Below are positions 15,335 through 22,092 of a stretch of 22,228 bases of DNA, in pieces. Origin of the DNA: a virus. Below the pieces are notes generated by a model. That model made no database searches. It was not told the DNA's origin and saw nothing but the letters and a program-made list of their open reading frames with translations. The stretch spans positions 1-22,228 of the IMG/VR virus record IMGVR_UViG_3300037882_000322, one strand, 5' to 3'. A program made the position numbers and the translations under genes. The stretch's first letter is position 1. The number at the start of each line of letters is the position of its first letter.

Positions 15335-17503
15335 ATGGCTAAAAAAATAATAATATCTTTTGCAGAAAATCCAACTTTATCAGAGCCTGGATTTGGTTAT
15401 ACTATTGATATTTCAGGATTTACATTGTTTTACGACAATGGGACAGACTTATTGCAAATTGACGAAATAGATGTAAAGCCTACACTTGAAGAAACTATAC
15501 AGAATTTAAATACTTACTTGCGTGAGAATTGGACAAATGATGTTATTTTCTACGATATAGTTGGAAACACTATAGAGGTAACTATAAATGCGGACGCAAA
15601 CGTAAATGTTGAATTTATTATAAATGCGGATATAACTATTGATGTTGTAGATATTGAGCCTATTATAACAAGTTTGAAGTACTACATAATTTTCGAGGAT
15701 TATGTATTGAATATTTACAAAGCAAACTATCAAGGTACAGCTACCGAAATATTTGGAACATTTACTTTAAACAAATCTTCAGTTGATAGTATTTTAGCAC
15801 CAATAAGAGGAACGGGATTACAACTATCTTTAGAAGCAAATCAAAGTTTAACATTTGATGAGTTTATACTAAATGATGAGTTTACTTATAAGACTGAATT
15901 ATTAAAAAACGGTTATTTAATTTACAAAGGATATATTAAACCCGACGGGGTTCAACAGTCATACGTAAACGATGAGTGGTTAATTAATATAGAAAGCACA
16001 GATGGATTAGGAGCTTTAAAAGACTTATCTTTTGTGCAAACAAATGGATTAACTTTTAGCGGTAAAATGTCTTTTTACGACGTTATAAAAGGGTGTCTTG
16101 ACCGTACTAAATTATCAATGACTATAAATACAAGTGTTGGGATTTCTTACGTAGGTTATGAAGGGACTAATATTTTAAAAGATGTTTATGTAAATGCATC
16201 GAGATTTATAAAAGATAGTCAGGATGATGTTATAATGGATTGCAACGAGGTTTTAACCTCTATTTTGAATTTATTTAGCGCAATAATAACCCAACAGGAT
16301 GGACAATGGTACATTTTACGCCCTAATGATTTAGTAGCTAGTGGCTATGTTAATTTTATTAATCAAACTACAAATGTTACTTTTTTAAAGAAATTAAACA
16401 AAACTTTAGGTAGTCAAATAAACAACTTTTATCCACATCACGCTGGAGCAAATCAACAAATTGAGGTAAAAGGTGCTATAAGTGCTTATCGTATAAATTA
16501 TAAATATGGTTTTTTAGAAGGATATCTTTTAAATCCAAATCTTAACCATGATGAAGATTTAGTTTATGAAAATTGGACAGTAAATCCTTTGTTACCAAGT
16601 GGAATTTTATTAAACAACCCATTGGACTTATCGGGTGCTTTAATGAAATCTTATTTTAGAATAGGCTCAGACCCTACGATAGAGGTTATGACAAGTGATG
16701 AACTACCAGTTTTGGCAGGAGATGTATTTACTTTTAAAACAAAATTAACAGCAAGATATGCAAAGCATAATTTCTTTTTTAAAATAAAAACGAGCGATGG
16801 TTATACTTTAAATCAGCAAAATGAATGGGTCTTAACAGATGCCACTACTTATGTTAATTTTGGACAAGCAAGTCCAGAACCAGTTAATTTGACTTATGAG
16901 TTAAAAATGCCTCCAATTTTAAACGATTGTGATTTAACGGTTACAATTTGCAGACCAACGCATGATTTTACTACCGTAAATTGGTTTTTGTTGACAAATT
17001 TAGAATGTACTTATATACAAATCACAAAAGATTTTTTCAAAGAACAAGGAATTATAGGGGAATTTCACACAGTTTCAAGACAGTTACCTCCAAGCTCAAT
17101 TACTAAAAACAATCAAGAGGTGTTCAATGGAGATGGCGATGCTTTACTTGTTGGTTCAATTTATAAAGAAGACCTAATAACGCCTACTGAAAATTGGACA
17201 CGTGATAATAAATTTGAAAGTTTACCGTTGTTGGGAATATCCGCAATGGATGACCTTAGAATACAATCAAATCCTATTAAGATTTTTAGCGGTTCGATTT
17301 ATGGACAATTACCTTATTTATCAGTAGTAACTATTGACAATGTTTCAGGGCTATTTATGTTTGTGGATTACGATTATGACTATAAAACCAACTTATCACA
17401 AGTTAAATTAATGCAATTTTATAATAGTGATTTAGGGGATATTTACTATGAGGTTTCGCCTAACTATGGAGAGAATAATATCAAGCCAACAATCAAAGGA
17501 TAA
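15335..17503 (+). CDS. Large tail tip/hub protein
   Basis: A 722-residue beta-rich protein directly after the tape measure, where the distal tail and tail-associated (hub) proteins are encoded. No catalytic motif is recognisable. Residues about 1-115 are strand-rich with an internal near-repeat (NTIEVTINADANVNVEFIIN followed by ADITIDVVDIEP). A second zone about 115-340 (TSLKYYIIFEDYVLNIY, YKTELLKNGYLIYKGYIKPD, YDVIKGCLD) reads like a baseplate-hub core, and the C-terminal part has jelly-roll-like patches (WTVNPLLPSG to DLTVTICRPTHD). The absence of a separate distal tail gene suggests that both roles may be joined here; this is inference. It is followed by P5. Confidence 0.75.
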   Translation: MAKKIIISFAENPTLSEPGFGYTIDISGFTLFYDNGTDLLQIDEIDVKPTLEETIQNLNTYLRENWTNDVIFYDIVGNTIEVTINADANVNVEFIINADITIDVVDIEPIITSLKYYIIFEDYVLNIYKANYQGTATEIFGTFTLNKSSVDSILAPIRGTGLQLSLEANQSLTFDEFILNDEFTYKTELLKNGYLIYKGYIKPDGVQQSYVNDEWLINIESTDGLGALKDLSFVQTNGLTFSGKMSFYDVIKGCLDRTKLSMTINTSVGISYVGYEGTNILKDVYVNASRFIKDSQDDVIMDCNEVLTSILNLFSAIITQQDGQWYILRPNDLVASGYVNFINQTTNVTFLKKLNKTLGSQINNFYPHHAGANQQIEVKGAISAYRINYKYGFLEGYLLNPNLNHDEDLVYENWTVNPLLPSGILLNNPLDLSGALMKSYFRIGSDPTIEVMTSDELPVLAGDVFTFKTKLTARYAKHNFFFKIKTSDGYTLNQQNEWVLTDATTYVNFGQASPEPVNLTYELKMPPILNDCDLTVTICRPTHDFTTVNWFLLTNLECTYIQITKDFFKEQGIIGEFHTVSRQLPPSSITKNNQEVFNGDGDALLVGSIYKEDLITPTENWTRDNKFESLPLLGISAMDDLRIQSNPIKIFSGSIYGQLPYLSVVTIDNVSGLFMFVDYDYDYKTNLSQVKLMQFYNSDLGDIYYEVSPNYGENNIKPTIKG

Positions 17504-17536
17504 TTTAGAATTATTCTAAATAATTTTATATCTTTG
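17504..17536 (+). promoter_or_regulatory. Late promoter P5 with perfect palindrome
   Basis: TTTAGAATTATTCTAAA at 17504-17520 is a perfect 17-bp palindrome around a central base. An eight-base spacer TAATTTTA and -7 box TATCTTTG (17529-17536) follow. The ATG of the tail-tube-like gene is 17 bases past the box. The palindrome begins at the base right after the tail hub stop codon, so no separate terminator fits in between. Confidence 0.8.
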
Positions 17537-17552
17537 AATAAAATAAAAAATT

Positions 17553-18071
17553 ATGGATTTCTTTTCAGGAGATGATAGAATTTTGTATATCAAAAAAAAC
17601 GGCTATTGGCTTCCAATAGCTTGTTTAACTTCAAATAGTTTGTCAGAAACTACCGAAATGTTACCAACAACAACAAGGGATAACAACGGATGGCAAACTT
17701 CAAGACCAGTCATGCAAAATTATAACATAGCTTTTGATGGATTGCAAGTAAATACGTCTATTGCTGGTGGCAATTTTAGCGTTGCTAGTTATGACACTTT
17801 GAAATTATTGAAAAGAAGTAAAACCTTATTGGATTGGAAAATTGAAGGGACTTTGTTTCCAGTTGTGGACTACGGGAAAGGATATATTACAGATATTTCC
17901 GAAAGTTCAGCAGTAGGTGAATTTTTAAGTTTTTCAGGCTCAATAGTAGGCTTTGGAATACCATTAACAAAAGGAAAAGGTGAGTTCGTTTTAAATAACG
18001 GTGACCCCGAAATAATATTAACAACAAGCGAAGCGGCGGATTTAATAATTCGTACTTCGGATGCTTATTAA
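17553..18071 (+). CDS. Second tail-tube-like protein
   Basis: A 172-residue protein with clear resemblance to the major tail tube protein at 12404: YWLPIACLTSNSLSETTEM against YKPVACLTSIGLSSSVSI, SKTLLDWKI against TKTLMEWKI, and YGKGYITDI against FGSGYYTDL, in the same order and spacing. It adds about 25 residues at the C-terminus (after IVGFGIPLTKGKGEF). It lies between the tail hub and the fibres and has its own P5 promoter of the same family as the tube gene, consistent with duplication of promoter plus gene. It may form a distal ring, an adaptor to which fibres attach, or an alternative tube subunit. Paralogy is well supported; function is inferred. Confidence 0.78.
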   Translation: MDFFSGDDRILYIKKNGYWLPIACLTSNSLSETTEMLPTTTRDNNGWQTSRPVMQNYNIAFDGLQVNTSIAGGNFSVASYDTLKLLKRSKTLLDWKIEGTLFPVVDYGKGYITDISESSAVGEFLSFSGSIVGFGIPLTKGKGEFVLNNGDPEIILTTSEAADLIIRTSDAY

Positions 18072-18082
18072 AAAATATAATT

Positions 18083-18628
18083 ATGCCAATTAATCCAGCA
18101 GACATATCGACAATTAGAGTAGGTGAATTGCCAGTAGGTAGTATAACATTAACCTCCAAATTAGCGGTTGAAAACGGGACAGATTTACAACAAATAGACG
18201 GACAGGCTTTAGTTGATTTTGTAAATACTAATGCGAGTGCGTTACAGTTTGAGGTTAAGGATTTATGGGTAAACCAAGCATATATTGATAATAACTTTGA
18301 TGAAACTGGATTAGGTATTAATTTGCTAGTGGGTTATGCTTTGTGTAATGGACAAAATGGAACACCTCCGATGGATGGATTGGTAAGCATAGGCTATGGA
18401 ACTAATTATAATGTTGTTGGTGCTTTTGGTGGCTCAAAAGATGCTGTTTTGGTTCAACACAGTCATACTTATGATAAACCTACAACTGTAGCTATAAATT
18501 CAGGAGCTGGAAGCGAAAGACCGAATACTCAAGTTACTTTAGCACAATCTACATCGACAGTAGGGGTTTCAGGAACTAACAAAAATATGCAACCTTACAT
18601 CGTACTAATTAAAATAATGAAATTATAA
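18083..18628 (+). CDS. Tail fibre with collar-like C-terminal domain
   Basis: A 181-residue short fibre. Residues 1-50 (INPADISTIRVGELP, then LQQIDGQALVDFV) form an anchor domain shared with the next gene. Residues about 70-181 match the phage tail collar pattern: LLVGYALCNGQNGTPPMDGLV, then GYGTNY and GAFGGSKDAVLVQHSHTYD, ending NMQPYIVLIKIMKL. In known phages this fold forms the trimeric tip of receptor-binding fibres, with the H-S-H motif near residue 131 often binding metal. It lies 11 bases after the tube-like gene and four bases before the larger fibre. Receptor specificity cannot be deduced. Confidence 0.84.
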   Translation: MPINPADISTIRVGELPVGSITLTSKLAVENGTDLQQIDGQALVDFVNTNASALQFEVKDLWVNQAYIDNNFDETGLGINLLVGYALCNGQNGTPPMDGLVSIGYGTNYNVVGAFGGSKDAVLVQHSHTYDKPTTVAINSGAGSERPNTQVTLAQSTSTVGVSGTNKNMQPYIVLIKIMKL

Positions 18629-18632
18629 AGTT

Positions 18633-20252
18633 ATGGCAATAAATCCAGATAATATTACAACGATAAGAGTTGACCAATTAGCAAACGAGCCAATAACATC
18701 GACAAGTTTATTAGCACATCAAGTAGGAACGGAATTAAAACAAGATACAGTACAATCGTTAATTGATTTAGTTGCAACTGCTATCGGTGCTGGTTCAGGC
18801 GTTGGTTATTTACCAATATCAGTAACAGACGGTCAACAATTACCTGACGTGCCAACAGACCCTAGTTTCTTTTTAGCAGGAATAGGTACTTATTTAAATG
18901 TAAATGGGTATCCTGATATTATATGCACGGAAGAATTAAATGCTATAATGAATGTTGTTGACCACTGGGAAATAGCAGTTGAAATACCTATCGAGCCTTT
19001 AAGCGGTTCGGTACAATCGGTAACTGGGTCGGCGGTTGATAATACAGACCCTTTAAATCCAATAGTAGATTTGCCAGTAATTCCTCCATTTGTACCCTCC
19101 GACTATGACTTAGAAGATTTTACTAACGCAGGAGCTGACCCTTATGCACACGTTTCTGAAATTCCTGATACACCAACACTTCAAGAAGTTACTGATGCTG
19201 GAAACACAACAACAAATCCAATTATAGTTACTGATGGGTTAGGTGTAGTTAGTGCTTTTACAGGAGCTCTTGTTGTAAGTACGACTTTTGACGATGCTTA
19301 TACAGATATAGGAGCAGGTTATATAGGGGTGTCTAATGAGGATGGTTTAAAAAGTGTAGAATTAGAACAAGATACAATTAAATTTTTAAACAATGTTCTT
19401 AATATATCAACAACTATAATTCCAAAGACAGGAGGTACGATAGGAGGTGTTTTAGAGTTACCCGATGCAAGTGGAGATTTTCTAATTACAACACCAAAAA
19501 CAGCAGACTTTGAAGCGGTAAACGGAGTTTATTATATAGTTAACACAGGGGTTTCAGAAGTTACAGACCCTACTGGAGTAACAAACAAAGGCTATATTGT
19601 TCACGTTATAGGCGGAACTCCCACAATAGGAGGTATTGCTTATTCAAGTGGCGATTTGATTTACAGATACTATAACGGTACAAGTTGGATTACCACTAAT
19701 ATGAATACTGTTGTTGATGCAACCCCAACAGACGGAAGCACAAACGCAGTAAGTAGTAATGGAGTGTTTGATGCTTTGGCTCTAAAAACAGACAAATCAC
19801 GAACTATTTATCAAGGAGCCGCAAGCGTAACAGGGGTGGCAGTTCAAACGCTATTAGCAACAATGAAAATCGATGCCAATACATACGCTTCAAACGATGC
19901 TTTTTCTTTTAAAATGAGTATTCAAAAAGGAGTGACAGCCTCAACAGTTGAATATAGAGTTTGGTTAGGCACTACTTCAGGAGCTTTGACTACTCAAATA
20001 GGGCGTATAATTATAAACGCCGCAACACGTACAGCAGATTTTTATAGAGAATATTATATCAACAGTGGCAATTTAGATACATCTATTAGCTTTACTTCAA
20101 GTGCTTTATCAGGAATAGCACAAACAACAACAGTAAACACACCAGTAGCGGTTACAATGAGTAATGATTTATGGATTTCTATAACAGCGACACCCACAAA
20201 CGTAGCGGATGTTAACGGAATTATGGGCGCATCAATAACACCTTTAAAATAA
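18633..20252 (+). CDS. Large tail fibre/receptor-binding protein
   Basis: A 539-residue fibre. Residues 1-50 (INPDNITTIRVDQLA, then LKQDTVQSLIDLV) repeat the anchor of the preceding fibre, so both likely dock on the same tail-tip ring. The middle carries fibre-type repeats and linkers (TLQEVTDAGNTTTNPIIVTD, and DATPTDGSTNAVSSNGVFDA near residue 370, a sequence style frequent in phage fibres). The C-terminal about 150 residues (from about 385) form a beta-rich domain with Thr/Ser-rich strands, the probable receptor-binding head. The stop codon overlaps the next start (TAATG). The function as a fibre is confident; the receptor is unknown. Confidence 0.85.
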   Translation: MAINPDNITTIRVDQLANEPITSTSLLAHQVGTELKQDTVQSLIDLVATAIGAGSGVGYLPISVTDGQQLPDVPTDPSFFLAGIGTYLNVNGYPDIICTEELNAIMNVVDHWEIAVEIPIEPLSGSVQSVTGSAVDNTDPLNPIVDLPVIPPFVPSDYDLEDFTNAGADPYAHVSEIPDTPTLQEVTDAGNTTTNPIIVTDGLGVVSAFTGALVVSTTFDDAYTDIGAGYIGVSNEDGLKSVELEQDTIKFLNNVLNISTTIIPKTGGTIGGVLELPDASGDFLITTPKTADFEAVNGVYYIVNTGVSEVTDPTGVTNKGYIVHVIGGTPTIGGIAYSSGDLIYRYYNGTSWITTNMNTVVDATPTDGSTNAVSSNGVFDALALKTDKSRTIYQGAASVTGVAVQTLLATMKIDANTYASNDAFSFKMSIQKGVTASTVEYRVWLGTTSGALTTQIGRIIINAATRTADFYREYYINSGNLDTSISFTSSALSGIAQTTTVNTPVAVTMSNDLWISITATPTNVADVNGIMGASITPLK

Positions 20253-20692
20253 TGAAAACAATAATTGAAACATCGACAGGGAAAGTTATAACGGTTACTG
20301 ATTTAGATATTCCTATTTTAGAAGGGCGAACGGAAATTAATAGCGTTCCAACGGTTTATTTTTTAACGCCTTTTTACAACTTTGAAACTCAAACTTTTTA
20401 CGAAGGTGCAACGCAAGAAGAAATTGCAGAAGCTAATAAACAAGAAGTGCCTTTTGAAGTACCTTTGTGGACTATGCGAAATGTAATGCGAAAAGCAAAC
20501 ATTTTTGATTTGGTTATTGGTGCAATAAATCAACTTGAAGAACCTTTGAAAACAGATGCTTTAGATTATTTAGAGTACGGTAATTATATTGAAAGATATA
20601 GTAATACTGTTTTATTAGTTCAACAAATTACACAATATACAGATGAGCAAGTTGACCAATTATTTATAGATGCAAATAATTTGAAGCTATGA
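20252..20692 (+). CDS. Fibre-associated protein of unknown function
   Basis: A 146-residue protein coupled to the fibre gene by a TAATG junction. The N-terminal about 65 residues are strand-like. The C-terminal half reads FEVPLWTMRNVMRKANIFDLV, then LEEPLKTDALDYLEYGNYIE, then QQITQYTDEQVDQLFIDANN. This helical P-LW-R, W/Y-E-Y-G and T-x-E/Q-Q-x-D-x-L/F-F pattern is frequent in small proteins encoded downstream of phage tail fibres. Reported annotations for such genes range from fibre assembly chaperone to virion protein; the sequence does not decide between them. Overlaps the next gene by four bases (ATGA). Confidence 0.75.
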   Translation: MKTIIETSTGKVITVTDLDIPILEGRTEINSVPTVYFLTPFYNFETQTFYEGATQEEIAEANKQEVPFEVPLWTMRNVMRKANIFDLVIGAINQLEEPLKTDALDYLEYGNYIERYSNTVLLVQQITQYTDEQVDQLFIDANNLKL

Positions 20693-21033
20693 GAAAGTTT
20701 TTAGTAAAACACTTTGTATTAGATTATTTCTTTACGGTTTTAGGAAAGCAATACAACGCTCCGAGAGCTAGCATAATTATATATCCTTTAATGGCACTTT
20801 GTGGGTGGTTTACAGCAACGAATTATGATTATCCAACGCCGAGTATAGGGTTGTGGTTTTTATACGCTTTATTGTCTTTGTCTTTATTCTTTGGTTTTAT
20901 TTACTTTAGAATTTATCCAGCTAAATGGGATGAATTAGATAATCTTCAAAAATTACAATATGGCTTTTTTAATAAGCACAAAATGACAATCGGACAATTA
21001 AAAGAGTGGAAGATAATAAAATTAAAATTTTAA
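20689..21033 (+). CDS. Two-TM membrane protein, holin candidate
   Basis: A 114-residue predicted inner-membrane protein. Hydrophobic helices lie at about residues 27-44 (ASIIIYPLMALCGWFTA) and 53-73 (GLWFLYALLSLSLFFGFIYF), with basic termini (MRKFLVKHF at the start, KEWKIIKLKF at the end) suggesting both ends are cytoplasmic. Two-TM small proteins immediately before an endolysin are commonly holins, which open the inner membrane so that a lysozyme without a signal peptide can reach the wall; the lysozyme in this cluster indeed lacks a signal. The C-terminal tail of about 40 residues is longer than in many holins. Function is inferred from topology and position. Confidence 0.7.
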   Translation: MRKFLVKHFVLDYFFTVLGKQYNAPRASIIIYPLMALCGWFTATNYDYPTPSIGLWFLYALLSLSLFFGFIYFRIYPAKWDELDNLQKLQYGFFNKHKMTIGQLKEWKIIKLKF

Positions 21034-21034
21034 T

Positions 21035-21457
21035 ATGAATTTTTTTGTAGCAAATTGGGAAATAGTTTTAGGGCTTTTAGGTGTAATATCAACGCCTTTA
21101 GCTTGGGTATTTGGTGGTAAACAAGCCAAAAAAGTCGAAATAAAAAAGGCGAGTGCCGATGCAGTAGCGACGATGCAAGGTGTCTATGACAGATTTTTAA
21201 CTGACTATCAAAACCGAATGACCGAAGTAATGGCTGAGCTTTCAGTTGTTAAAAATTCCAATATAGACCTGCAACGGCAATTCAATGAGATACAACTGCA
21301 ATACGCAAAGGAGGTGGAAAAGTCGCAAAATTGGGAGAAACTTCATAGAGAGTTAATGCATAAGTATGTAATTTTGGAAAAGGACTACGACAAATTAAAA
21401 AAAGACCACGATAAGTTAAAAGTTGATTTTGATAAATTTAAAAAAGTCAATAAATGA
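21035..21457 (+). CDS. TM plus coiled-coil protein, holin or spanin candidate
   Basis: A 140-residue protein with one N-terminal membrane helix (about residues 7-26, WEIVLGLLGVISTPLAWVF) followed by a basic patch (KQAKKVEIKK) and a long coiled coil to the end, closing with a tandem DYDKLKK, DHDKLKV, DFDKFKK heptad repeat (about residues 118-138). Such layout resembles inner-membrane spanins (Rz-type), but the basic residues lie after the membrane helix, which by the positive-inside rule would put the coiled coil in the cytoplasm and argues against a spanin. No lipoprotein partner gene is visible. It sits between the two-TM protein and the lysozyme (ATGA overlap), so a lysis role is likely, the exact type open. 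Confidence 0.72.
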   Translation: MNFFVANWEIVLGLLGVISTPLAWVFGGKQAKKVEIKKASADAVATMQGVYDRFLTDYQNRMTEVMAELSVVKNSNIDLQRQFNEIQLQYAKEVEKSQNWEKLHRELMHKYVILEKDYDKLKKDHDKLKVDFDKFKKVNK

Positions 21458-21903
21458 GAGTAAGTAAAAAAGGAATAGATTTAATCAAAGAGTTTGAAGG
21501 ATTAAAATTAAAACCTTATAAGTGTTCGGCTGGAGTTCCTACTATTGGCTATGGTTCTACTTACTACGAAAATGGTATAAGAGTAACTATGTCGGATGCA
21601 TCTATTACAGAAAGCAAAGCAAATGAATTGTTACAATACCACGTTTTTAGATTTGCATCAAAAGTAGCTTCTTTAGTTAAACAACCATTAACAGAAAATC
21701 AATTTAGCGCTTTGGTTTCATTTGCTTATAATGTTGGTTCTGGTGCTTTAGCTTCAAGTACTTTATTGAAGTTGGTAAATAATAACCCTAATGATGCAAA
21801 CATCGCTAAGGAGTTCTTAAAATGGAATAAGGTTAATAAAGTACCAGTTCAAGGTTTGACCAATAGAAGAATAAAAGAAAGTGCTTTATATTTTACAAAA
21901 TAA
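21454..21903 (+). CDS. Endolysin, GH24 lysozyme
   Basis: A 149-residue muramidase of the T4/P22 lysozyme family, cutting the MurNAc-GlcNAc bond of peptidoglycan at the end of infection. The catalytic region is at the N-terminus: E15 in KEFEGLKLKPY, C24 at the position of the T4 aspartate (YKCSAGVPTIGYG), and T30 at the T4 threonine. Further family marks are NQFSALVSFAYNVG and GLTNRRIKESALY at the C-terminus. It has no signal peptide or signal-arrest-release helix (MRVSKKGIDL start), so it needs a holin. The start overlaps the upstream gene by ATGA. A terminator-like hairpin follows 31 bases after the stop codon. Confidence 0.95.
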   Translation: MRVSKKGIDLIKEFEGLKLKPYKCSAGVPTIGYGSTYYENGIRVTMSDASITESKANELLQYHVFRFASKVASLVKQPLTENQFSALVSFAYNVGSGALASSTLLKLVNNNPNDANIAKEFLKWNKVNKVPVQGLTNRRIKESALYFTK

Positions 21904-22092
21904 TCAAAAAGGACAATATTCTTTTTTAGGTTTAGGGAGCAAATCTTGATACTCCCTTTTTATTTTTTCTTTTATTGCATTCCTGATAAATTCAGCAACT
22001 TTTATATTTCTACTTTTCAATTTATCAAGTGTTTTCTTTTGAATAGGGGTTATTTTTAAAACAACAACCTCAGAGTAAATTAGTGGTTTCAT
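21904..22092 (-). CDS. Ribbon-helix-helix-like small regulator
   Basis: A 62-residue protein on the opposite strand, ending against the endolysin stop codon. The pattern SEVVVLKITPIQKKTLDKLK (strand then first helix), then NIKVAEFIRNAIKEKIKRE (second helix) matches the short ribbon-helix-helix fold of CopG/Arc-type DNA-binding proteins. The tail is basic and proline-containing (PKPKKEYCPF). It is the only convincing leftward gene and faces an upstream tract (22093-22228) with AAGCAAA/TTTGCTT half-sites that could be its operator. Part of its coding sequence also forms the terminator hairpin for the rightward lysis genes. It may be a regulator of the phage or of a control module outside the window. 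Family fit is good but short. Confidence 0.7.
   Translation of the reverse strand: MKPLIYSEVVVLKITPIQKKTLDKLKSRNIKVAEFIRNAIKEKIKREYQDLLPKPKKEYCPF
21934..21966 (+). terminator. Terminator of the lysis/late transcript
   Basis: Stem AGGGAG (21934-21939) pairs with CTCCCT (21952-21957) around a 12-base loop, followed by a T-rich run (TTTTTATTTTTT, 21957 on). The T tract is only on the + strand side, so it should stop rightward late transcription. It lies inside the leftward regulator gene. The stem is short, so efficiency is uncertain. Confidence 0.62.
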
